Assembly (NCBI GenBank): GCA_018267355.1
Contig: JAFDYP010000251.1
Span: 1 to 6,594, forward strand
Origin: Bacteroidota bacterium
GTDB lineage: Bacteria > Bacteroidota > Bacteroidia > Chitinophagales > LD1
Length of the DNA stretch: 6,594 nucleotides
Direction: 5' to 3'
Both the position numbers and the translations under genes were made by a program. Positions 1-6,580 of the stretch are shown in pieces (the first letter of the stretch is position 1; each line of letters begins with the position of its first letter). Under the pieces are notes generated by a model, which saw only the letters and a list, made by a program, of their open reading frames with translations, did not search any database and was not told the origin of the DNA.

Positions 1-3
1 AGT

Positions 4-31
4 CTAACTACTTAATACTAACTATTTAATA
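4..31. repeat. Tandem direct repeat, 2 x 14 bp, in the purL leader
   Basis: CTAACTACTTAATA (4-17) is followed directly by CTAACTATTTAATA (18-31). The copies match at 13 of 14 positions, with one C/T difference. The second copy ends 10 bp before the purL ATG, so the repeat lies where the promoter or 5' leader should be. No clear TAnnTTTG element or Shine-Dalgarno is visible in the 41 bases available. The repeat could be a duplicated regulator site, part of an upstream repeat cut by the window edge, or chance in AT-rich DNA. Confidence 0.6.
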
Positions 32-41
32 CCAGCACTAT

Positions 42-2285
42 ATGTCTGACGCATCACTAGCCCCTACCACTGTAGAAACCGCACAGCAACTCGGCCTCCG
101 TCCGGAAGAGTTTGACCAGATCAAAAAGATACTCGGTCGCGTGCCAAACTTCACCGAGCTGTCTATCTACTCTGTGATGTGGAGCGAGCACTGCTCGTAC
201 AAGAACTCTATCAAATGGCTCAAGACGCTGCCACGCAAGGGCAAACACCTGCTGGTAGAGGCCGGCGAGGAGAATGCAGGCCTGATAGACCTGGGCGACG
301 GCCTGGGTTGCGCCTTCAAGATAGAATCACACAACCACCCATCTGCACTGGAGCCATACCAGGGCGCAGCGACAGGTGTTGGTGGCATCCACCGAGATAT
401 ATTTACCATGGGGGCACGTCCTATTGCTGCGCTCAATTCGCTTCGCTTTGGCGACCTGGAGAATGACCGCACCAAGTATCTCCTGAAAGGTGTGGTGAAA
501 GGTATCGGTGACTATGGTAATGCCTTTGGTGTGCCGACAGTAGCCGGTGAGGTGTATTTTGACCCCGTATATCAGACCAATCCGCTCGTGAATGCCATGA
601 GTGTAGGTATAGTAAAAGTGAACGAGACCGTGTCTGCTACCTCTCACGGTGCCGGCAATCCGGTATTCATAGTGGGCTCTGCTACGGGCAAGGACGGCAT
701 CCACGGTGCGGCATTTGCCTCGAAGGATATCACAAAAGACTCTGTGAATGACCTCCCTGCGGTGCAAGTGGGTGATCCATTCCAGGAGAAGCTGCTGCTG
801 GAGGCTACACTCGAGGTGATCAAGACCGGTGCCGTAGTAGGCATGCAGGATATGGGTGCTGCGGGCATCACCTGCTCCACCTCAGAGATGAGCGCCAAGG
901 GCAAGTCTGGCATGAAGGTATGGCTAGACAAAGTACCTACCCGCCAGCCTAATATGAAGGCATGGGAGATACTGCTCAGCGAATCTCAGGAGCGCATGCT
1001 GATCGTAGTGAAGAAAGGCATGGAAGCAGAAGTTAAAGCTGTATTTGACAAGTGGGACCTCCACTGCACACAGATAGGTGAAGTAACAGACGGGGGGATC
1101 ATAGAGTACTATATGGGCAGCGAGCTGGTGGGCAAGATACCCGCCGAGTCCCTCGTCCTCGGTGGCGGCGCACCCGTCTATGATCGCGAGTTTCGTGAGC
1201 CGGCATACTATGCCAGCGGAAAGGGCTTTGACATGAACTACATGCAGGAGCCTGAAGATCTCAAAGAAGCTGCTGCGAACCTGATCCTGTCGCTCAATAT
1301 CTGCTCTAAGAAGTGGGTGTATGAGCAGTATGACTCTATGGTAGGCATACCAAACATGAGCACCAACAGCCCGAGCGATGCGGCTATCGTACGGATAGAA
1401 GACTCTAACAAGGCCCTGGCTGTGACAGTAGACTGCAATGCTCGCTATGTATATGCAGATCCATTCGTCGGTGCGCAGATAGCTGTGGCTGAGGCCGCAC
1501 GCAATATCGTCTGCTCCGGTGGCGAGCCATCAGGCGTGACCAACTGCCTCAACTTTGGTAATCCATATAATCCTGAAGTGTACTGGCAATTCGTCAATGC
1601 GATCAAGGGCATGGGTAAAGCCTGCGAAGCGCTCGGCACACCTGTGACCGGTGGCAACGTAAGCTTCTACAACCAGTCTACGGATGGTGGCGCAGTATTC
1701 CCTACGCCGACTATCGGCATGGTAGGTATACTGGAAAACAAGTATGCTGCCATGAGCCTGAACTACAAGAACGATGGTGATAAGATCTACCTGATCGGCG
1801 AGAACCGTGATGACATCTCATCTTCTCAATATCTGATCCAGAACTTCGAAGTACAAAACTCACCTGCTCCGCACTTTGATATAGAGGAAGAACTGGCGCT
1901 GCAAAAGGCAGTAAAGGCGCTGATCAAATCAAACCTGATCAACTCTGCCCATGACGTATCAGAGGGCGGCATCTTCGTCACCCTGATAGAGTCTGCCATG
2001 GCTGGTAGCAAGGGCTTCAACATCGAGTCTGACCCTAATGTGCGCAAGGATGCCTTCCTCTTTGGCGAGTCTCAGAGCCGCGTAGTAGTCACTGTACCTG
2101 CAGACCGCGAGAATGCATTTATCAATCTGATGATGAAGCAGGACTCAGAGTTTGCCATGCTAGGTGAGGTAAAGGGTACACAGGTGATCATAGACGGCGA
2201 AAAGTGGGGTACTGTGAATAGCTGGAAAGAGAAGTATGACAATGCGCTCGAAAGTTATCTGGTAGCAGAAGAAGTTGAAGCATAA
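42..2285 (+). CDS. purL: Phosphoribosylformylglycinamidine synthase subunit PurL (small type)
   Basis: This cytoplasmic enzyme carries out the fourth step of de novo purine synthesis: FGAR, ATP and ammonia (from glutamine) give FGAM. At 747 residues it matches the small PurL, which needs separate PurQ (glutaminase) and PurS, rather than the fused form of about 1300 residues. Family blocks are intact: SEHCSYKNS (48-56, containing the conserved active-site His50), ESHNHPS (95-101), MQDMGAAGITCS (268-279), LLSESQERM (311-319), NCLNFGNP (501-508), GGNVSFYN (537-544), HDVSEGG (637-643) and FGESQSR (674-680). These give the usual duplicated AIRS-type ATP-binding and C-terminal domain layout. The ATG at 42 gives the expected N-terminus leading into the LGLRPEEF helix. 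No Shine-Dalgarno is visible, as is common in Bacteroidota. A terminator follows 21 bp after the stop, so the transcript probably ends there. PurQ and PurS are not in the window. Confidence 0.97.
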   Translation: MSDASLAPTTVETAQQLGLRPEEFDQIKKILGRVPNFTELSIYSVMWSEHCSYKNSIKWLKTLPRKGKHLLVEAGEENAGLIDLGDGLGCAFKIESHNHPSALEPYQGAATGVGGIHRDIFTMGARPIAALNSLRFGDLENDRTKYLLKGVVKGIGDYGNAFGVPTVAGEVYFDPVYQTNPLVNAMSVGIVKVNETVSATSHGAGNPVFIVGSATGKDGIHGAAFASKDITKDSVNDLPAVQVGDPFQEKLLLEATLEVIKTGAVVGMQDMGAAGITCSTSEMSAKGKSGMKVWLDKVPTRQPNMKAWEILLSESQERMLIVVKKGMEAEVKAVFDKWDLHCTQIGEVTDGGIIEYYMGSELVGKIPAESLVLGGGAPVYDREFREPAYYASGKGFDMNYMQEPEDLKEAAANLILSLNICSKKWVYEQYDSMVGIPNMSTNSPSDAAIVRIEDSNKALAVTVDCNARYVYADPFVGAQIAVAEAARNIVCSGGEPSGVTNCLNFGNPYNPEVYWQFVNAIKGMGKACEALGTPVTGGNVSFYNQSTDGGAVFPTPTIGMVGILENKYAAMSLNYKNDGDKIYLIGENRDDISSSQYLIQNFEVQNSPAPHFDIEEELALQKAVKALIKSNLINSAHDVSEGGIFVTLIESAMAGSKGFNIESDPNVRKDAFLFGESQSRVVVTVPADRENAFINLMMKQDSEFAMLGEVKGTQVIIDGEKWGTVNSWKEKYDNALESYLVAEEVEA

Positions 2286-2305
2286 TCACCAGATCAGACA
2301 TAATG

Positions 2306-2333
2306 AAGGCCCGGTTTATCACCGGGCCTTTTT
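2306..2333 (+). terminator. Rho-independent terminator of purL
   Basis: A perfect 10-bp stem, AAGGCCCGGT (2306-2315) with ACCGGGCCTT (2321-2330), encloses a 5-nt loop (TTATC) and runs into a T tract (2329-2333). It lies 21 bp after the purL stop and about 90 bp before the next gene, so it should separate the purL transcript from the acyltransferase cassette. Confidence 0.93.
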
Positions 2334-2424
2334 AGTAAGGTCAGTTTGTCAGATTTGATAATAATGTTTATCTAGTACCGTCATCAACGCTATAAATCCT
2401 AAATCGTAAAAGCAGGTTTGCTCA
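2334..2424 (+). promoter_or_regulatory. Leader/promoter region of the MBOAT-SGNH cassette, no firm boxes
   Basis: This AT-rich stretch between the purL terminator and the MBOAT start must hold the cassette promoter if the terminator is efficient. Two TTTG motifs (2345-2348 and 2354-2357) could serve as -33 boxes. No good TAnnTTTG -7 element lies at the right distance; TATAAATC at 2391-2398 is a poor alternative. AGCAGG (2411-2416), one mismatch from AGGAGG and 8 nt before the ATG, is a weak ribosome-binding site. The promoter is inferred from context, not from a clear motif. Confidence 0.35.
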
Positions 2425-3858
2425 ATGCTCTTCAATTCATTTGAGTTCTTTATTTTCCTTCCCATTGTATTTATTACCTATTGGTATCTGCTGCGACGGA
2501 GCCTGCTGCTCCAGAATATGTTTCTGCTAGGTGCCAGTTATTTCTTTTATGGATGGTGGGACTGGAGGTTCATGTTTCTACTGATCCTCTCTACACTGAT
2601 AGACTACGGGTTCGGACTATTGATATACAGCTCTGAGAGGCACAAGAAGTTTTACCTCATACTAAGTATTATCAATAATCTGGGTATACTGGCCTTCTTT
2701 AAATACTACAATTTCTTTGCGGAGAACTTTGAACATATGGCCAATGGGTTGGGTTTTCAGGTTCATCCTTTTATCTTGAATATAGCCCTTCCGGTGGGTA
2801 TATCCTTTTACACCTTTCACGGCATGTCTTATGTATTTGACATCTATCGTAAGATCATAAAGCCCGAACGAAATTTTGTAAACTATGCTGTTTTTGTTAG
2901 CTTTTTCCCGCTGCTGGTAGCAGGTCCTATAGAGCGGGCTACTCATCTCCTGCCCCAGATCATCCGGCCGCGTAAGTTCAACTATGTACAGGCACGGGAC
3001 GGCATGCATCTTATCTTGTGGGGGCTATTCAAAAAGGTCGTAATATCAGATCAGCTTAGCAATTTTGCAAACCCGATGTTTGACCATTACAGCTCGTATT
3101 CAGGCAGCAATCTTGTCCTGGGAACGGTTTACTTTGCGTTTCAGATATACTGCGATTTCTCTGGTTATTCAGATATCGCTATTGGTACTGCCAAGCTTTT
3201 TGGATTTGAGCTATTGACAAATTTTAAATTCCCCTATTTTTCCCGTGACATCGCGGAGTTTTGGCGCCGGTGGCACATTTCTCTTTCTTCCTGGTTTAGG
3301 GACTACCTCTATATTCCGCTGGGAGGGTCCCAGCATGGTCGCTGGATATCTATCAGAAATATTTTTATCATCTTTTTGGTGAGTGGCTTTTGGCATGGGG
3401 CCAACTGGACATTTATAGTCTGGGGAGGAATACATGCTGCTATGTACCTGCCGATATTTTTGGGAAACCGACACCGCAAGCATACCACAGAAGTGATAGC
3501 CAGCCACAGTGTACTACCGGCCCTTTCCGAAATACCGGGCGTCGTCCTGACCTTTGCATCAGCGTGCTTTGCCTGGATATTTTTCAGATCACCAGACATA
3601 CAATCTGCTATCGGCTATATCCAGCATATTTTTTCGCGCAGCCTATTCACCATGCCCGATAGCAACAGGCTAGGCATACTGTATGTAGTGGTGATCGTGG
3701 TCATAGACTGGATAAACAGGCGGGACGAGAGGTCTACCATCTTCAGTAAAATAAAGAACCCGATACTACGGTGGCTCTGTTATCTCCTTTGCGCCATACT
3801 AGTCATGACACTCATCCTAACCCAATATGAGCAAAAATTCATCTACTTCCAGTTCTGA
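2425..3858 (+). CDS. MBOAT family O-acyltransferase (AlgI/DltB/PatA-like)
   Basis: This is a polytopic inner-membrane protein of 477 residues, normal for the AlgI-type MBOAT family, with about ten hydrophobic segments by eye. The start MLFNSFEF followed by a membrane segment is characteristic of the family and fixes the ATG. Hallmarks are FKYYNFF (92-98), LPVGISFYTF (122-131), VAGPIERA (165-172), DFSGYSDIAIG (244-254), FWRRWHISLSSW (279-290), FRDYLYIPLGG (291-301) and GFWHGANWTF (321-330), which holds the expected catalytic His324. The family end, FIYFQF (472-477), is also present. Such proteins pass an acyl group, often acetyl, across the membrane to an extracytoplasmic glycan acceptor. No alginate, cellulose or teichoic-acid genes are nearby, so the acceptor is unknown and naming it algI would over-reach. 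Its last 32 bp overlap the downstream SGNH-like gene, pointing to translational coupling and a shared function. Confidence 0.93.
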   Translation: MLFNSFEFFIFLPIVFITYWYLLRRSLLLQNMFLLGASYFFYGWWDWRFMFLLILSTLIDYGFGLLIYSSERHKKFYLILSIINNLGILAFFKYYNFFAENFEHMANGLGFQVHPFILNIALPVGISFYTFHGMSYVFDIYRKIIKPERNFVNYAVFVSFFPLLVAGPIERATHLLPQIIRPRKFNYVQARDGMHLILWGLFKKVVISDQLSNFANPMFDHYSSYSGSNLVLGTVYFAFQIYCDFSGYSDIAIGTAKLFGFELLTNFKFPYFSRDIAEFWRRWHISLSSWFRDYLYIPLGGSQHGRWISIRNIFIIFLVSGFWHGANWTFIVWGGIHAAMYLPIFLGNRHRKHTTEVIASHSVLPALSEIPGVVLTFASACFAWIFFRSPDIQSAIGYIQHIFSRSLFTMPDSNRLGILYVVVIVVIDWINRRDERSTIFSKIKNPILRWLCYLLCAILVMTLILTQYEQKFIYFQF

Positions 3859-4738
3859 TCTGAATAGCTTCCTGGCAAAAACGGGTGTATTCGTGGCGGT
3901 TATTCTCGTCAGCAACATGATATTGCTGGCAGCTATCATATACACTCCGAAAAAGGGCATAAGCAAGGCGGACGCAAATGCTACTAAGGTATCAGTACTC
4001 GGAGGTTCTAATGTGGGGTATGATATTGATCCGGAAAGGCTGGATCATGCTCAAATACTCTCTACTGCAGAACCTTACGGATTTTTCCTGTCATTTGAGA
4101 GATGCCGCCACGAATGCGTCGGCAAAGTCCTGCTGCTGGATATGCCCTACTCATGGTATACCCCTGAGAAATATGCCCCGGCCAGCTATCCTTTCTACAG
4201 TAGCGTCACTCCACAGCTTTACCTGAAGCTCTTGTGGAAGAAACCGGAATTGGCCATCCGGAATTTCCTGTCCACCAGTATATTCAATACTGAGGTTTTA
4301 CTCTATTGGAAAAATATCATCGCTGCCCATGGCTCCAGAACTAATGCAGCTACCCCTGCACCCACTGGCGGTGCCAATAATCTGGACGCCTATCACACGT
4401 GTACCAACCATTACAATCCGCAAAAACATTTTATAAGCCAGATGAACTATAGCCCTGAGCACATAAAATTTATCCGCTCTGAGGTCATGGATTTCGCAAG
4501 GTCCAAACAACTGGAGGTACTGGCAAAGTACCCTGAACTCAATAAGGACAACTACCGCATCAATCCTGAACTGGTGAAGACCATAAACTTGAACTTTGAA
4601 ATGATAAACCAAATGGAATCGTGGCCTGACTCACTTATGTACGATCAGTGGTACCATATGAACCAATGCGGCAAAGAAGCCAATACTGCCAATATAGAAA
4701 AGGCACTGATTCGCAAGGGAGTATTAAGCCACCAATAA
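3827..4738 (+). CDS. Membrane-anchored SGNH-hydrolase-like protein, MBOAT partner
   Basis: The protein has 303 residues: a short Ser-rich cytoplasmic N-terminus (1-18), one membrane segment (about 19-39) and an extracytoplasmic domain. Residues 55-68 (VSVLGGSNVGYDID) look like SGNH block I, with Ser61 as the likely nucleophile. MYDQWYHMNQCG (271-282) looks like block V, with Asp273 and His277 completing the triad in the D-x-x-Y-H-x-N form I associate with Bacteroidota MBOAT partners. Blocks II and III are not obvious. The MBOAT protein is thought to deliver the acyl group and an SGNH partner to transfer it, as in the AlgI/AlgJ/AlgX and DltB/DltD systems; that role is inferred here. Extracytoplasmic cysteines 93, 97, 192 and 281 could form disulfides. 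A Ser/Ala/Pro/Gly-rich stretch (about 169-184) may be a surface loop. The ATG at 3827 lies inside the MBOAT gene, lacks a Shine-Dalgarno and is the only good start before the membrane segment. Confidence 0.75.
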   Translation: MSKNSSTSSSDLNSFLAKTGVFVAVILVSNMILLAAIIYTPKKGISKADANATKVSVLGGSNVGYDIDPERLDHAQILSTAEPYGFFLSFERCRHECVGKVLLLDMPYSWYTPEKYAPASYPFYSSVTPQLYLKLLWKKPELAIRNFLSTSIFNTEVLLYWKNIIAAHGSRTNAATPAPTGGANNLDAYHTCTNHYNPQKHFISQMNYSPEHIKFIRSEVMDFARSKQLEVLAKYPELNKDNYRINPELVKTINLNFEMINQMESWPDSLMYDQWYHMNQCGKEANTANIEKALIRKGVLSHQ

Positions 4739-4749
4739 GGCCGGCAGAC

Positions 4750-6249
4750 TTATAGACTCAATCCCAAGGTAGCATGCGTTCGTCTGCGGGTATCGAGAGC
4801 CAGCTCCTCCTCATGAGCCAGCGACTGGCCATAAGTCGGAATCATCTCTTTCAGTTTAGACAGCCAGGCCTCTGATTGCATCTGCTCAGGAAAGCAGCGA
4901 TGAAGGACATTCAGTATAATAGAGACCGAAGTAGAGGCACCGGGGGAAGCGCCGAGCAAGGCGGCGATGCTACCATCTGCCGCACTGACCACCTCCGTGC
5001 CAAACTCAAGGATGCCTCCCTCCTTCTCGTCCTTCTTGATCACCTGTACACGCTGGCCGGCTATGGCGAGCGTCCAGTCCTCCGGCTTTGCCTCTGGGAA
5101 GTAATCCAAAAGCGCTTTGAAGCGGTCTTCATCAGACTGAGTGACCTGCTCTATCAGGTATTTGGTGAGGTCGAGATTATGAGCTCCCGCTCCGAGCATA
5201 GGTATCAGATTATCCAGGCGTAGAGAGCCGGCAAGATCAAAATAGGATCCTTCTTTCAGAAACTTGGTAGAGAAGCCCGCATATGGGCCAAAGAGAAGTG
5301 ATTTTTTGCCGTCTATCACGCGGGTATCCAGATGCGGCACAGACATTGGCGGTGAGCCGACTGATGCCTTGCCATAGACCTTTGCATGGTGGCGCTCTAT
5401 GACTGCTTCATTATGGCAGACGAGCCACTGACCGCTGACAGGAAAGCCGCCAAAGCCTTTGCCTTCGTCTATGTGAGACTTCTCTAGGAGCGGCAGCGAG
5501 CCGCCACCGGCACCTATGAATACAAACCTGGCTAGCACGTGATGGTCCTCATGAGTAGAGAGGTCACGGATGCCCAGATGCCAATAGTCATCCAGACGGT
5601 CAATATGGTGCACTTCGCGATTGAGATTTACTTCGGTGCCATGGCCTTCGCTCAGATGCCTGAAGAGGCTCCGTGTCAGGACGCCAAAGTTGACATCGGT
5701 GCCGATGGTGATACGGGTAGCCGCTACTGGCTGAGCCGGGTCCCGGCCCTCCATGATCAGAGGTATCCACTGCCGTAGCACCTCGTGGTCCGTGCTAAAC
5801 TCCATACTGCGAAACAGATGGCTCTGGATCATGGCTGCATGCCGTTTTCGCAGGTACGCTACATTCTCCACGCCCCAGACGAAACTCATATGAGGGGTGC
5901 TATTGATAAAGTCCGAAGCCGCTCCCATATAGCCATGCCTGAGCAGATAGGACCATAGTTGCTTTGACACCTCAAAGGTCTCAGCTATTTTAAGCGCCTT
6001 GGAGATGTCTATGGTACCGTCAGCAAGCTCAGGAGTATAGTTTAGCTCACATAGGGCCGAATGGCCTGTTCCGGCGTTATTCCAGGCATCTGAGCTCTCC
6101 CCTGCTATGCGGTCCAGGCGCTCGAAAACGCCTATACGAAGATTAGGTTGCAGTTCCTTGAGAAAGACACCTAGCGTAGCGCTCATGATGCCCGCGCCTA
6201 TCAGGACCACATCGTACTCTGACGCAGGCAGGTTCTCATATGTAGCCAT
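4750..6249 (-). CDS. mqo: Malate:quinone oxidoreductase (FAD-dependent)
   Basis: This peripheral inner-membrane flavoenzyme oxidises malate to oxaloacetate and passes electrons to the quinone pool (probably menaquinone here), serving both the TCA cycle and respiration. The length of 499 residues is typical. Family marks in order: the FAD-binding GAGIMSATLG (18-27), WNNAGTGHSALCELNYTP (56-73), TDVNFGVLTR (184-193), GAGGGSLPLL (246-255), GKGFGGFPVSGQW (263-275), GSPPMSVPHLDTR (298-310), LLFGPYAGFSTKF (318-330), GQRVQVIKKD (398-407) and ALLGASPGAST (430-440). There is no signal peptide, as expected. It begins 4 bp after the stop of a small cytochrome c gene on the same strand and has no own Shine-Dalgarno, so it is probably translated from the same mRNA. 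Its stop lies 11 bp from the stop of the converging SGNH-like gene, and no terminator hairpin is visible between them. Confidence 0.96.
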   Translation of the reverse strand: MATYENLPASEYDVVLIGAGIMSATLGVFLKELQPNLRIGVFERLDRIAGESSDAWNNAGTGHSALCELNYTPELADGTIDISKALKIAETFEVSKQLWSYLLRHGYMGAASDFINSTPHMSFVWGVENVAYLRKRHAAMIQSHLFRSMEFSTDHEVLRQWIPLIMEGRDPAQPVAATRITIGTDVNFGVLTRSLFRHLSEGHGTEVNLNREVHHIDRLDDYWHLGIRDLSTHEDHHVLARFVFIGAGGGSLPLLEKSHIDEGKGFGGFPVSGQWLVCHNEAVIERHHAKVYGKASVGSPPMSVPHLDTRVIDGKKSLLFGPYAGFSTKFLKEGSYFDLAGSLRLDNLIPMLGAGAHNLDLTKYLIEQVTQSDEDRFKALLDYFPEAKPEDWTLAIAGQRVQVIKKDEKEGGILEFGTEVVSAADGSIAALLGASPGASTSVSIILNVLHRCFPEQMQSEAWLSKLKEMIPTYGQSLAHEEELALDTRRRTHATLGLSL

Positions 6250-6253
6250 GGAG

Positions 6254-6556
6254 TTACTTATCAGCTGAGGTCAGATATTTGAGTACTTGTACCTTTTCGG
6301 TTTCATTTAAGTGGGCCTTGGGGGCCATGCGGTCCATTGTTTCGCCCCATCCGGCATCATCATGCTTGCGCGGGCTAGGCAGCTTGTGACAGGCACCGCA
6401 TTTATTATCAAAAAGATCGTGCCCGGCATTGATCTCGGCCATTTCTGGCGCTGGCTTTGCTGGTTCTGCCGTGGTGGCCGCCTTCTTGGTTTTACATTCA
6501 GAGAGAAGAATAGTAGCTGCTAACAGACTTGCAGCCAAGAGTAATGACTTTTTCAT
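6254..6556 (-). CDS. Small periplasmic c-type cytochrome, probable lipoprotein
   Basis: The protein has 100 residues: a Sec signal (MKKS, then a hydrophobic core to about residue 18), a low-complexity Ala/Lys/Pro/Thr linker (about 22-40) and a compact haem domain (about 43-98). CGACH (53-57) is the haem-c attachment site, with His57 as proximal ligand. A Trp70 followed by MAPKA (77-81) resembles the distal-Met region of class I monohaem cytochromes, making Met77 the likely sixth ligand; Met74 is an alternative. Cys21 follows LSE, a poor lipobox because -1 is Glu instead of Gly/Ala/Ser, so lipidation is uncertain. It would be exported and act as an electron carrier. It is the first gene of the operon with mqo (4-bp gap) and has its own promoter and a good Shine-Dalgarno (AAAGGA, 6 nt before the ATG). 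A direct partnership with Mqo or a terminal oxidase is inference. Confidence 0.85.
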   Translation of the reverse strand: MKKSLLLAASLLAATILLSECKTKKAATTAEPAKPAPEMAEINAGHDLFDNKCGACHKLPSPRKHDDAGWGETMDRMAPKAHLNETEKVQVLKYLTSADK

Positions 6557-6561
6557 GACAA

Positions 6562-6569
6562 TTCCTTTT
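6562..6569 (-). promoter_or_regulatory. Shine-Dalgarno of the cytochrome c gene
   Basis: On the minus strand, AAAAGGAA lies just before the ATG at 6556, with the AAAGGA core 6 nt from the start codon. It is the clearest ribosome-binding site in the window; purL, the SGNH-like gene and mqo show none. It supports the chosen start and suggests the first gene of this operon is well translated. Confidence 0.6.
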
Positions 6570-6572
6570 GGT

Positions 6573-6580
6573 CAAAGATA
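6573..6580 (-). promoter_or_regulatory. Bacteroidota-type -7 promoter element of the cytochrome c-mqo operon
   Basis: Read on the minus strand, TATCTTTG is an exact match to the Bacteroidota primary-sigma -7 consensus TAnnTTTG. It ends 16 nt before the cytochrome ATG, which predicts a very short 5' leader of about 10 nt, just enough for the AAAGGA Shine-Dalgarno. The matching -33 TTG box would fall at or beyond the window edge, so it cannot be checked. Confidence 0.6.

Noticed and set aside
327..767. 146-codon minus-strand open frame inside purL
   Set aside because: It lies wholly within a strongly conserved purL region, its translation shows no recognisable motif, and it has no promoter or ribosome site. 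It is a shadow frame.
2662..3009. 115-codon minus-strand open frame opposite the MBOAT gene
   Set aside because: The plus strand here encodes diagnostic MBOAT motifs, and the antisense translation has no domain-like pattern.
2425..3858. Naming the MBOAT gene algI and inferring alginate acetylation
   Set aside because: No alginate biosynthesis genes are present, and AlgI-like MBOAT proteins act on many different glycans.
4740..4745. GCCGGC palindrome between the convergent genes, considered as a terminator
   Set aside because: It is a 6-bp palindrome with no loop and no following T tract, so it cannot act as an intrinsic terminator.
4746..4758. Short direct repeat AGACT-TAT-AGACT at the mqo stop
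   Set aside because: Five-base direct repeats occur often by chance. It forms no hairpin and overlaps the coding end of mqo.
4876..5223. 115-codon plus-strand open frame opposite mqo
   Set aside because: It is fully antisense to conserved mqo motifs and its product resembles nothing known. The frame stays open because of mqo codon use.
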